Program-made: the position numbers and the translations under genes | Assembly (NCBI GenBank): GCA_034004165.1 | Contig: JAVEXI010000002.1 | Span: 1 to 64,000 of the forward strand | DNA from: Gudongella sp034004165 | GTDB taxonomy: Bacteria; Bacillota; Clostridia; Tissierellales; Tissierellaceae | Direction: 5' to 3' | DNA length: 64,000 bases | In this document: positions 33,905 to 42,536 of the stretch, in pieces | Numbering within the stretch: position 1 is the stretch's first letter | How the letters are laid out: the number at the start of each line of letters is the position of its first letter | Notes under the pieces: model-generated | The model's database searches: none | What the model was told of the DNA's origin: nothing | The model's input: the letters and a program-made list of their open reading frames with translations, nothing else

Positions 33905-34149
33905 ATTCAATTGACAATTGAAAATTGACAGTTGACAATTAAAAGAGCAAAGATAAAAGAAAGAGCAAAGACAAAATAAAGATCCTTCACTGCGTTCAGG
34001 ATGACAGTAATATAAGCCAGCAAAACAGCACTTCGGAGATTGGCGAGTAATCGTTTTGAGGACATATGCCTGGCCAAGCGGCCGCGAGCGGTCCGAGAAA
34101 ACGACTTACTCGCCATTATCCAACCTTCATACTTTTCAACTGTCAATTG
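33905..34149. repeat. Composite palindromic repeat element, copy 1
   Basis: The gap before the ribU promoter holds no gene. It is bounded by TTGACAATT-type repeats: plus orientation at 33905-33940 and inverted (CAACTGTCAATTG) at 34137-34149. Inside are a GATCCTTC...GGATGACA unit (33981-34006) and a long inverted repeat. In that repeat GGCGAGTAATCGTTTT (34042-34057) pairs with GAAAACGACTTACTCGCC (34097-34114), with a GC-rich inner stem (GGCC-N4-GGCC). A 35-bp block, 34023-34057, recurs at 37506-37540 with 2 mismatches. The element begins 5 bp after the stop of the AcoX-like gene. Confidence 0.8.
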
Positions 34150-34153
34150 CTTC

Positions 34154-35263
34154 CTACAGTCCTTTTATCGGTTGCAGTCCTTCTGTATAATAGTCCATAT
34201 ACACTGTTATATATCCGCTGAGGCTTTGGTTTACTTCATCATCTCCCGTATCTACGAGAAGCGGTTTGTCCTGTAAAGACAGTATTTTACTTCTAGGTGC
34301 GACGACTAGGATGTTCTTCTTGCCTACTCGTTTTATTACCTCTGCACTTATCTGCTGATTTCCTCTTCCAAATATATATCCCTGTCCACCAATGACGGTG
34401 ACGATGATTTTAGCTCGCTCCTCACCGATTATCTCAAGGATTTCTCTCTCGTTGACGTCTGAAGCAACTAGTTCTCCATTCCTTATTATGTCTATTCCAA
34501 GCAGTGTATTGGGAAGCCCTAGTTCTTCCATTATCGGTCTTATGGTCGTACCTGAACCCATAATGTAGTAAACGTCATCTTTCATTTCTTCGATGACTTT
34601 TTCTGCTATTCCTGCAATTGCCTCTGTCTCATCTGCAAATCCACTTGATTTCTGGCTTTGAGTTAGATCAGGCATATTGGGAATCTTCATGTATCCATAG
34701 AGCTTTGCAGACACCACTCCGCTTCTGAAAGCGTCTTCGTCAATATCCATGACTTCCGCATCTTTTGTTCCTATATCTTTGTCCCTAAGGTATGTGAAAG
34801 CAATCTCACCAGCACTGCCAGGGTGACTGGCAAATACCCCTGAATGAATTTTTACTCCAGAAGGTATACCAATTACAGGAATTTTGTCTCCTACGGCAGA
34901 GTAAACATTTCGGGCGGTTCCATCTCCTCCTGCAAAAATTATCAGGTCAACTTCTTTTTCAGCCATCATTGAGGCGGCTGTTACAGTGTCATCAGATGTG
35001 GTTTCATCTTTGGCTTCTCCCAGCACCACTGGATTCCACCCAAGCTCTACAAGCTCTCTTTCGCCCATTTCACCAGGGAAAGTAAATATCTCAAGCCCTT
35101 TTAACTCTCTGAGCGCTGACAGGGCTTTCATTGCTTTTTTAGGTGATTCAGGCTCGGCTCCAAGGCTTCTTGCAAGTTCCAAAACCTGAGGTCCATCGGT
35201 TCCCTTAAGTCCTACTTTTCCACCCATTCCTGCAATTGGATTGACAATCACTCCTAATTTCAT
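34154..35263 (-). CDS. ATP-NAD kinase/AcoX-family protein
   Basis: A 369-residue protein related to NAD kinases and the AcoX protein of acetoin clusters. It has the N-terminal GVIVNPIAGMGGKVGLKG (about 4-21) and the NAD-kinase signature FAGGDGTARN (about 110-119). The SGVKIHSGVFA and MGSGTTIRP segments are conserved in the AcoX group. No acetoin dehydrogenase genes are nearby, so a kinase acting on NAD or a related nucleotide or lipid is possible but unproven. The ATG follows GGGGATGATTAC and lies 17 bp after tex, so the genes share a transcript. Confidence 0.82.
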   Translation of the reverse strand: MKLGVIVNPIAGMGGKVGLKGTDGPQVLELARSLGAEPESPKKAMKALSALRELKGLEIFTFPGEMGERELVELGWNPVVLGEAKDETTSDDTVTAASMMAEKEVDLIIFAGGDGTARNVYSAVGDKIPVIGIPSGVKIHSGVFASHPGSAGEIAFTYLRDKDIGTKDAEVMDIDEDAFRSGVVSAKLYGYMKIPNMPDLTQSQKSSGFADETEAIAGIAEKVIEEMKDDVYYIMGSGTTIRPIMEELGLPNTLLGIDIIRNGELVASDVNEREILEIIGEERAKIIVTVIGGQGYIFGRGNQQISAEVIKRVGKKNILVVAPRSKILSLQDKPLLVDTGDDEVNQSLSGYITVYMDYYTEGLQPIKGL

Positions 35264-35280
35264 GTAATCATCCCCTTAGT

Positions 35281-37383
35281 CTAATTTCCTGTATTTTTCA
35301 TGCTAAGTGAAATTCTGCCTTTTTCATGGTCGACATCGACAATTCTTACCTTTACGATGTCTCCAACTTTTACTACATCTTTAGGATGTTTAACAAATTT
35401 ATCAGCTAACTGTGATATGTGCACCAGACCGTCCTGTTTTACTCCAATGTCTACGAATGCACCGAAGTCAACTACATTTCTGACAGTACCATTTAGCACC
35501 ATATCTTTTGAAAGGTCCTCAAGGCTTAAAATATCCTCTCTAAGTACTGGCCCTGGCATCTCATCTCTGGGGTCTCTCCCAGGTTTGTCCAGCTCTATTA
35601 CTATATCTCTCAGTGTAGGTACTCCAACTTGGAGCTCTTTTGCCAGTGATTCAATATCCTTTGTTTTATGCTCGCTATTCATCAGCACCCTGGCAACATC
35701 ATAAGACTCTGGGTGTACTCCTGTATTATCCAAGGGATCTGTGGCTTCTGGTATTCTTAAGAAGCCTGCACATTGCTTAAAAGTCTTATCTCCCAATCCT
35801 TTTACTTTCAGAAGTTCCTTTCTGGATTTGAAGCTCCCAGCTTCTTCTCTGTGAGTTACAATACTATTTGCAACTCTTGTAGTTACGCCAGAAACATACT
35901 TTAACAGTGATGGACTGGCCGTATTAAGGTCAACACCTACTCTATTTACAGCATCTTCAACGACTCCTGTCAGGGCATCACCTAACTTTGTCTGATTTAA
36001 GTCGTGCTGATACTGTCCCACTCCTATATGCTTTGGATCAATCTTTACAAGTTCAGCAAGAGGATCCTGCAGCCTTCTTCCGATAGATGCGGCACCTCTA
36101 ACAGTTACATCGTGTTTTGGAAAATCTTTTTGTCCGACTTCTGAAGCGGAATATATTGAAGCTCCCGCTTCATTTACTATAGTGTATGGGATTTTTCTCG
36201 ACATTTCTTTTATCATCGATGCGACGACCTGCTCCGTTTCTCTGGATGCTGTGCCGTTCCCAATGGAAATGATTCCTACGTCATATTTATCTATTAATGT
36301 TTTTAATGTTTTCTTGGTTTCTTCAACTTTGTTCTGTGGTTCTGTTGGAAAAACAGTAGTGTTATCCAATAGTTTCCCAGTTTCATCTATAATAGCAACC
36401 TTGCATCCAGTTCTAAAGCCTGGGTCAATTGCAAGGACTACTTTTCCTTTTATCGGCGGCTGCATAAGGAGTGGCTCTAAGTTTAAAGCAAATACCTTTA
36501 TTGCTTCTTCTTCCGCTCTCTCAGTCAGGTCGTTTCGAATTTCTCTTTCAACAGATGGGAATAAAAGCCTTTTAAACCCATCTTCAACGGCTGATTGAAC
36601 GTATCCTTCCGTATGAGTAAGCCCCTTAGACTGGGTCTGACTAATCATATCTATGGCAGCAGTTTCATCGGATTCAAGTTTAACTTTTAATATTTTCTCT
36701 TTTTCGCCTCTGTTTATGGCAAGTACTCTGTGATTAGGTATCTTTGAAACTGACTCTCTGTAATCGTAATACATCTCGTAAACAGAGGGTGCTTCCTTAT
36801 CTGTTGCCTCAGTTACAAGCATTCCGTATCTAACAAATATCTTTTTGACAGATGCCCTGATGTCAGGATCGTCTGCAATGTCCTCAGCTATAATGTCCAT
36901 GGCGCCCTGCAGTGCATCTTCCAGAGTTTCAACGCCTTTTTCGGGGTCGATAAAACTCATGGCAAATTCATTAAACTGTTTGCTATCCCTTTCTGGCTCT
37001 CTCATCTCTATTGCAAGTGGTTCAAGACCTCTTTCCTTTGCTACGGAAGCACGGGTCTTCCTCTTTGGTCTGAATGGTCTATAGAGGTCTTCCAGCCTTT
37101 GAAGAGTCTCTGCTTTTTGTATTTCAACTCGAAGTTCTTCAGTAAGTTTTCCCTGTTCATCGATAAGCCTGGTGACTTCCTCTTTTCTCGCTTCCAGATT
37201 TCTCAGATAACTGAGTCTGTTGGATAACTCCCTTAAAACGACATCAGTCATCTCGCCAGTCTGCTCTTTCCTATACCTGGCAATAAATGGGATGGTGTTC
37301 CCATCATCCATCATTTCAATCACATTATTCACGTGGCTTAGTTTTAGATTAAGTTCGCTGGCAAGCCTGGCAGCAATATCCAT
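35281..37383 (-). CDS. tex: RNA-binding transcriptional accessory protein Tex
   Basis: A 700-residue Tex. An N-terminal helical region (about 1-200) precedes a YqgF/RNase H-like domain near 315-420 (AIDPGFRTGCKVAI). Tandem HhH motifs follow near 475-545 (LLKYVSGVTTRVAN, LLKVKGLGDKTFKQCAGFLR). A C-terminal S1 domain spans about 625-697 (GTVRNVVDFGAFVDIGVKQDGLVHIS). It binds nucleic acid and affects transcription; its precise role varies among species. The ATG follows GAGGAAGGTGTACT. Complete and typical length. Confidence 0.95.
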   Translation of the reverse strand: MDIAARLASELNLKLSHVNNVIEMMDDGNTIPFIARYRKEQTGEMTDVVLRELSNRLSYLRNLEARKEEVTRLIDEQGKLTEELRVEIQKAETLQRLEDLYRPFRPKRKTRASVAKERGLEPLAIEMREPERDSKQFNEFAMSFIDPEKGVETLEDALQGAMDIIAEDIADDPDIRASVKKIFVRYGMLVTEATDKEAPSVYEMYYDYRESVSKIPNHRVLAINRGEKEKILKVKLESDETAAIDMISQTQSKGLTHTEGYVQSAVEDGFKRLLFPSVEREIRNDLTERAEEEAIKVFALNLEPLLMQPPIKGKVVLAIDPGFRTGCKVAIIDETGKLLDNTTVFPTEPQNKVEETKKTLKTLIDKYDVGIISIGNGTASRETEQVVASMIKEMSRKIPYTIVNEAGASIYSASEVGQKDFPKHDVTVRGAASIGRRLQDPLAELVKIDPKHIGVGQYQHDLNQTKLGDALTGVVEDAVNRVGVDLNTASPSLLKYVSGVTTRVANSIVTHREEAGSFKSRKELLKVKGLGDKTFKQCAGFLRIPEATDPLDNTGVHPESYDVARVLMNSEHKTKDIESLAKELQVGVPTLRDIVIELDKPGRDPRDEMPGPVLREDILSLEDLSKDMVLNGTVRNVVDFGAFVDIGVKQDGLVHISQLADKFVKHPKDVVKVGDIVKVRIVDVDHEKGRISLSMKNTGN

Positions 37384-37420
37384 AGTACACCTTCCTCACA
37401 ATAGTTATTAACACATAAAA

Positions 37421-37709
37421 TCAATTGACAATTGACAGTTGACAGTTGACAATTAAATACGAGATCCCTCCACGTTGGTCGGGATGACAAATGCTTTAGC
37501 CTACGAAACAGCACTTCGGTGATTGGAGAGTAATCGTTTTTTAATTTCATAAAATAATCATGCCCGTCATACAGACAAGATTCTTCGCTGAAGCTCAGAA
37601 TGACAGTCCTGGACTAGAAATAGCTTGTCATCCTGAACGAAAGTGAAGGATCTGCTCTTTTTTGCTTTTAATTGTCCATTGTCAATTGTCAATTGTCAAT
37701 TATCAATTG
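37421..37709. repeat. Composite palindromic repeat element, copy 2
   Basis: This fills the gap between prfB and tex; no gene is seen. TTGACAATT/TTGACAGT repeats lie at 37421-37454 and inverted repeats (AATTGTC) at 37671-37709. Between them are four blocks: a GATCCCTC...GGGATGACA unit (37463-37489), the 35-bp block shared with copy 1 (37506-37540), a second unit GATTCTTC...AGAATGACA (37579-37605), and an inverted unit TGTCATCC...GAAGGATC (37626-37652). The prfB stop codon lies inside the last repeat. The second half of the long hairpin of copy 1 is missing here. Confidence 0.8.
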
Positions 37710-38813
37710 CCCAACGCTTTCGCTTTAAGGTATTCATTTATGAAGTAATCCAAATCTCCATCCATAACCCTATAAACATCCCCAACCTCGGCACCTGTCC
37801 TGTGGTCTTTAACCATGCTGTAAGGGTGGAATACATACGATCTAATCTGTGATCCCCAGGCGATCTGAGAATATGAGCCCTGAAGGTCTTCAATTTTTTC
37901 CTTGTTTTCTTCTTCCTTAAGCTGGATTAGTTTGGCTTTCAGCATATTCATGGCTGTTGCCCTGTTTGAATGCTGGGATCTCTCTGACTGACATGTTACA
38001 ACTATTCCAGTTGGAATATGAGTTATTCTTATGGCAGAGTCAGTTGTATTTACGTGCTGCCCTCCTGCGCCAGATGATCTGTATGTGTCAACTTTTAAAT
38101 CTTTCTCGTTTATATCAATGTCTACGGAATCGTCAATTTCTGGGTACACGTCGATACTAGCAAACGAAGTATGTCTTTTACCCGAAGCATCGAAAGGAGA
38201 TATCCTGACAAGTCTGTGTACTCCCTTTTCAGCTTTCAGATACCCATAAGCGTTGTAGCCTTCCACTAGAAGGGTTACCGATTTAATTCCGCCTTCTGTA
38301 TCTGAGAGAAGATCTAAGGTTTCTACCGAAAATCCCTTATCCTCAGCCCATCTTCTGTACATGCGAAGCAACATTTCAGCCCAGTCCTGAGCCTCAAGTC
38401 CCCCTGCTCCAGAATGAATTGACAGTATGGCGCTGTTCTTGTCGTAAGGACCACTTAAAAGAGTTGAAATCTTGAATCCTTCCGATTTCTTTTCAAGTTC
38501 TGACAGACTCTTTTCCACTTCTTTGTAGTCTGCAAAGCTTTCATCTTCAAGAATCAGTTCTATGAGTGTTTCTGCATCTTCGATTTCAGATATAAGGTCC
38601 TCATATTCATCTATTTCATCGTTTATTGCCTTAATCCTCTGCATAGTTGTCTGAGCAAGCTTAATATCATTCCAAAAATCTTCTTTGTAGCTATCATCCT
38701 GAAGTTTCTTAACCTCGGTTTTTAGGCCAGGCAGGTCAAAGTGAAACACCCAGCTCTGTGACCATCTCCTTGATATCTGCAAGGCGCTCCCGGTCCATAT
38801 AAATGCTCTCCAT
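37703..38813 (-). CDS. prfB: Peptide chain release factor 2 (RF2), with programmed +1 frameshift
   Basis: RF2 ends translation at UGA and UAA. The coding region is in two frames. The first runs from ATG 38813 for 25 codons (MESIYMDRERLADI...ELGVSL) to CTT TGA C, with the TGA at 38736-38738. After a +1 shift it continues GAC CTG CCT (D-L-P-G-L) to 37703, giving a 369-residue product. Functional motifs are SPF (ISPFDASGKRHTSF) and GGQ (SSGAGGQHVNTTDSA). The slip site CTTTGAC is the canonical one. The Shine-Dalgarno-like stimulator upstream is weak (CTGGGTG rather than AGGGGG). GAAGGG precedes the first ATG. It follows secA by 18 bp, the common secA-prfB order. Confidence 0.95.
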
Positions 38814-38831
38814 ATTGAATCATCCCTTCAA

Positions 38832-41585
38832 TTAGTTGTTTAGCTTATCAGGAGCTCCACAACATTTTTTATACTTTTTCCCACTGCCACATGGGCAAGG
38901 GTCGTTTCTTCCAATTTTCTTTTCTTTATTAACTACGGGTTTTTTCTCAACCTGACCGCCTGCATTCGGCATTATTGGAGTTGCCACTCTCTGTCTCTGC
39001 ACGTTTTCTGTCTTGGCCACATGGTAGAGGTAACCAACTGTGTCTTCCCAAATACTCATAGTCATCTCATCAAACATATCGAAACCTTCAATCTGATAAG
39101 CTCTGACTGGGTCCTGCTGTCCATAAGCCCTCAGGCTGATACCTTGTCTAAGTTGATCCATAGCATCAATGTGATCCATCCACTTATTGTCTACGACTCT
39201 TAAGAGAACAACTCTCTCTATCTCCCTGAACTGTTCATCGCCAAACTCACGCTCTTTTGCCTTATAAAGCTCGTCAGCTTTTTCAAGGATACGGTCTATC
39301 AGGCCTTCCTGAGTCAAAGTATCTTTATCAAGCCCGTAGAACACATCTTTTTTCATGCCAAATATCTTTCCAAGGTATACTTCCAGTCCCTCAAAATCCC
39401 ATTCTTCGGCATACTTTGCCTGTCTTGTATACATTTCCACACTGGGAACAACTACATTCTTTATCATCTCGGCTATGTGTTCTCTCAGGTCTTCGCCTTC
39501 AAGAACCTTTCTTCTTTCGCCGTATATTATCTCTCTTTGTTTGTTCATTACGTCGTCATACTGCAATACGTGCTTACGTATTGCAAAGTTGTTGCTCTCA
39601 ACCTTCTTTTGAGCTCCTTCAATAGTCTTTGTCAAAAGGCTGTGCTCAAGTGGCTCGTCCTCTGGCATATTCATACCATCTATTATGCTCTTTAGTCTTT
39701 CTCCTGCAAATAATCTCATGAGGTCGTCCTCAAGTGAAATATAGAACCTGGAGCTCCCTGGGTCGCCCTGACGGCCTGAACGGCCCCTTAACTGATTATC
39801 TATACGCCTTGATTCATGTCGCTCTGTGCCTATTATATGAAGGCCTCCTGCCTCAACTACCTTTTGATGCTCTTCGGCAGTTTGAATCTTATGTTTTTCA
39901 ACCAATTCGCTGTATTGCCTTCTTGCCTCTATGACTGCTTCGTCGTCAGTCTCAAAGAAGCTGTCTATCATGGCAAATACTTCTTCAGGCAGATTTTTCT
40001 TCTTCATTTCCTCTTTAGCCATGTACTCGGGATTACCTCCGAGGACGATGTCAGTACCGCGGCCTGCCATGTTTGTAGCTATTGTAACAGCTCCAAACCT
40101 GCCTGCCTGTGCAACGATTTCAGCCTCTCTTTCGTGCTGCTTAGCATTTAATACTTCATGCCTTATGCCTTCTCTTTTGAGTAGCTTCGAAAGGACTTCC
40201 GATCTTTCTATTGAAATTGTACCTACCAGTACTGGTTGGCCTATTGCGTGCTTTTCTTTAATTTCATTTACTACTGCCATAAACTTCCCAGGTTCATTTT
40301 TATAGACACTGTCTGCGTTGTCTATTCTTATGACAGGCTTATTTGTTGGTATCTCAACTACGTCCATATTGTATATCTCTCTGAACTCTTCTTCTTCTGT
40401 TTTAGCAGTACCTGTCATACCAGAGAGCTTTTCGTACATTCTGAAGTAGTTTTGGAATGTTATTGTAGCAAGTGTCTTTGACTCGCTTCTGACATCCAGA
40501 TTTTCCTTTGCTTCAATGGCCTGGTGGAGTCCATCGCTGTAACGCCTTCCAAGCATGAGCCTTCCAGTAAATTCATCGACGATTATTACTTCGCCGTCCT
40601 TGACTACGTAATCTATATCTCTTTTCATAATTGATCTTGCCTTGATTGCCTGATTGATATGGTGTGCAATCTCCATATTCTCTAAATCAGCAAGATTTTC
40701 AAGACCAAAGAAACTCTCAGCTTTTGCTGTTCCCTTTTCAGTTAGAGAGACACCCCTGGCCTTTTCATCAATTAGGTAATCTACTGTCTCTTCTTTAATC
40801 TCTCTGTTAAAAGGATCAGATTTTGTTTCATCAGGTGATAGATACCTAAAGCTCAGGGTTCTAGCGAAATTGTCTGCAAGTTCATATAGCTTGGTCGATT
40901 TATCTCCCTGTCCCGAAATAATAAGAGGAGTTCTAGCTTCGTCCACGAGAATTGAATCAACCTCGTCGACGATTGCATAATATAGTTTCCTCTGCACCAT
41001 CTCAGTTTTGTGGATTACCATGTTGTCTCTAAGGTAGTCAAATCCAAATTCGTTGTTTGTTCCATAAGTGATATCGCAGGCGTACTCTTCTTTTCTCTCC
41101 TTGCTGGAAAGACCATGGACTATGCATCCGACCTTGAGGCCCAGAAATTCATAAAGTTTTCCCATCCATTGCCTGTCACGCTTCGCAAGGTAGTCGTTGA
41201 CAGTTACTATGTGAACTCCCAAACCTGTTATTGCGTTAAGGTATGCCGGAAGCGTTGCCACAAGTGTTTTTCCTTCACCGGTTTTCATTTCTGAAATTCT
41301 TCCCTGGTGAAGAATTATTCCACCGTAAAGCTGTACCGGAAAATGTTTCATTCCCAGCACTCGCCACGAAGCTTCCCTTACAACGGCAAATGCCTCAGGC
41401 AAAAAATCATCCAGGTGTTCTCCGCTCGCATATCTATTTTTGAATTCGTTAGTCTTATCTTTTAACTGATCATCGGTAAGAGAAGCAATAGACTCCTCCA
41501 AGGACAGAATACTTTCAACTATGCTGTCCAGCTTCTTTAGCTCCCTGTCACTATAGGTACCAAAGACCTTGTCAAACAATCCCAT
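38832..41585 (-). CDS. secA: Preprotein translocase ATPase SecA
   Basis: A 917-residue SecA, the motor that drives secretory proteins through SecYEG. Walker A is MKTGEGKTLVATLPAYL (about 100-116) and the DEAD-like box is VDEVDSILVDEARTPLI (about 207-223). The helicase C region has TNMAGRGTDI and QLRGRSGRQGDPG. The C-terminus carries the zinc SEC-C motif CPCGSGKKYKKCCG that binds SecB or ribosomes. I start at ATG 41585 (MGLFDKVFG) because AAAGGA precedes it. The longer reading to 41603 starts with the ribosome site itself. Confidence 0.98.
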   Translation of the reverse strand: MGLFDKVFGTYSDRELKKLDSIVESILSLEESIASLTDDQLKDKTNEFKNRYASGEHLDDFLPEAFAVVREASWRVLGMKHFPVQLYGGIILHQGRISEMKTGEGKTLVATLPAYLNAITGLGVHIVTVNDYLAKRDRQWMGKLYEFLGLKVGCIVHGLSSKERKEEYACDITYGTNNEFGFDYLRDNMVIHKTEMVQRKLYYAIVDEVDSILVDEARTPLIISGQGDKSTKLYELADNFARTLSFRYLSPDETKSDPFNREIKEETVDYLIDEKARGVSLTEKGTAKAESFFGLENLADLENMEIAHHINQAIKARSIMKRDIDYVVKDGEVIIVDEFTGRLMLGRRYSDGLHQAIEAKENLDVRSESKTLATITFQNYFRMYEKLSGMTGTAKTEEEEFREIYNMDVVEIPTNKPVIRIDNADSVYKNEPGKFMAVVNEIKEKHAIGQPVLVGTISIERSEVLSKLLKREGIRHEVLNAKQHEREAEIVAQAGRFGAVTIATNMAGRGTDIVLGGNPEYMAKEEMKKKNLPEEVFAMIDSFFETDDEAVIEARRQYSELVEKHKIQTAEEHQKVVEAGGLHIIGTERHESRRIDNQLRGRSGRQGDPGSSRFYISLEDDLMRLFAGERLKSIIDGMNMPEDEPLEHSLLTKTIEGAQKKVESNNFAIRKHVLQYDDVMNKQREIIYGERRKVLEGEDLREHIAEMIKNVVVPSVEMYTRQAKYAEEWDFEGLEVYLGKIFGMKKDVFYGLDKDTLTQEGLIDRILEKADELYKAKEREFGDEQFREIERVVLLRVVDNKWMDHIDAMDQLRQGISLRAYGQQDPVRAYQIEGFDMFDEMTMSIWEDTVGYLYHVAKTENVQRQRVATPIMPNAGGQVEKKPVVNKEKKIGRNDPCPCGSGKKYKKCCGAPDKLNN

Positions 41586-41617
41586 GTAAATCATTCCTTT
41601 CAATATAGCATCATTTA

Positions 41618-41645
41618 ATTATACCACTTATGTACGATGATGCAA
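41618..41645 (-). promoter_or_regulatory. Promoter of secA-prfB
   Basis: TTGCAT (41640-41645), a 16-bp spacer and TGGTATAAT (-10 at 41618-41623) on the minus strand, directly after the hpf terminator. Confidence 0.75.
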
Positions 41646-41673
41646 ATAAAAAGAGCAGGGGTTAGCCTGCTCT
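41646..41673 (-). terminator. Terminator after hpf
   Basis: AGAGCAGG (41666-41673 on the minus strand) pairs with CCTGCTCT (41652-41659), followed by TTTTATTTG. Confidence 0.85.
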
Positions 41674-41687
41674 GTGATTTTCAGTTG

Positions 41688-42224
41688 TCAGTAAATCTCT
41701 GGCTCTATGAGTCCATAATTTCCATCTTTTCTCTTGTATACTACCGAGACATCCTCTGTCTCTGCATCCATAAATACGAAGAAGTTATGTCTTAAGAGCT
41801 CCATTTGTAGTATGGCTTCATCTGGTGACATTGGTTTAAGCCCAAATCTCTTAATCCTGACTAATCTTGGCTTATCTTCCTCTTCTTCTGGTGAGAGTGA
41901 AGGAACATTGTCAAATCTTATCGTATCGTTGTTCTGATACCTCTTTTGCAACTTTGTTTTGTGTTTTCTGATTTGTCTTTCTAGCACGTCCACTGTTTTG
42001 TCGATTGAGGCATACATGTCGTCACTGGACTCTTCTGCCCTTAGGATTGTGCCGGGGAGGTTTATGGTAACTTCGATGATCTTTCGATTTTTCTCGGTAC
42101 TAAAAGTTACATTTCCTGCGATGTCAGTCTGAAAATATTTTTCAAGTTTACCTAATTTCTTTTCTGTGACATCTTTCAGAGCATCAGTTACCTCCATATT
42201 CTTTCCAGTATAATTCATTTTCAT
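41688..42224 (-). CDS. hpf: Ribosome hibernation promoting factor, long form (HPF)
   Basis: A 178-residue long-form HPF, which forms inactive 100S ribosome dimers when growth stops. The N-terminal domain (about 1-100) has the beta-alpha fold with YTGKNMEVTDALKDVTEKKLGKL and ASIDKTVDVLERQIRKHKTK. The C-terminal dimerisation domain (about 120-178) has RIKRFGLKPMSPDEAILQMELL and FFVFMDAETEDVSVVYKRKDGNYGLIEP. Start ATG 42224 follows AAAGGAGCTGGGTTT. It has its own promoter and terminator; hpf-secA-prfB is a common Firmicute order. Confidence 0.97.
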   Translation of the reverse strand: MKMNYTGKNMEVTDALKDVTEKKLGKLEKYFQTDIAGNVTFSTEKNRKIIEVTINLPGTILRAEESSDDMYASIDKTVDVLERQIRKHKTKLQKRYQNNDTIRFDNVPSLSPEEEEDKPRLVRIKRFGLKPMSPDEAILQMELLRHNFFVFMDAETEDVSVVYKRKDGNYGLIEPEIY

Positions 42225-42272
42225 AAACCCAGCTCCTTTCATATAAGTCTAAATACTTATACTGTTTGTAAT

Positions 42273-42302
42273 ATTATACCCATGGACTTAATAGATTAAC
42301 AA
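42273..42302 (-). promoter_or_regulatory. hpf promoter
   Basis: TTGTTA (42297-42302), an 18-bp spacer and TATAAT (42273-42278) on the minus strand. Confidence 0.7.
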
Positions 42303-42364
42303 TCATAAATAAAAAGAAAATCATAAAATGACATAAACCCATAACAAACCTGCATTTTCTCAAT

Positions 42365-42470
42365 TGTGGATAAGTATTTTTGTTTTTTGTGGATAAGTGG
42401 ATTTATCCCTGTGGATAATGTGGGCAACTCTGTGGAAAACGTTAATTATCGAGCTTATAAATGTGGATTG
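42365..42470 (+). other. Phased cluster of DnaA boxes between hpf and the FUSC-like gene
   Basis: Three perfect DnaA boxes TGTGGATAA (complement TTATCCACA) lie at 42365-42373, 42388-42396 and 42410-42418. A fourth matches the relaxed consensus: TGTGGAAAA at 42431-42439. A fifth, TGTGGATTG at 42462-42470, matches 7 of 9. All are in one orientation, with start-to-start distances of 23, 22, 21 and 31 bp, so the first four are on nearly the same helix face. The stretch 42290-42360 beside it is very AT-rich. No dnaA or dnaN is nearby. It could be a DnaA-titration or regulatory site, or a secondary origin-like element. Confidence 0.75.
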
Positions 42471-42475
42471 TCATC

Positions 42476-42504
42476 TTGATAATTTATCTCCAATGAGTTA
42501 AAGT
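42476..42504 (+). promoter_or_regulatory. Possible promoter of the FUSC-like gene
   Basis: TTGATA (42476-42481), a 17-bp spacer and TAAAGT (42499-42504). It lies right after the DnaA-box cluster, so DnaA could influence it. Confidence 0.5.
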
Positions 42505-42536
42505 ATACTCAGGAAATAAAGATAGGAGTTTTTTCC

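Noticed and set aside
37421..37709. CRISPR array
   Set aside because: Repeats are short, variable, overlapping and partly inverted, with no regular spacers and no cas genes.
38736..38738. Stop codon near the start of prfB as a frameshift mutation
   Set aside because: CTT TGA C is the canonical autoregulatory site of RF2, and the upstream 25 codons fit the family.
42365..42470. Chromosome replication origin
   Set aside because: No dnaA, dnaN or recF is near, and gene orientation does not stay divergent on the right side. The cluster is reported instead as a DnaA-box array.
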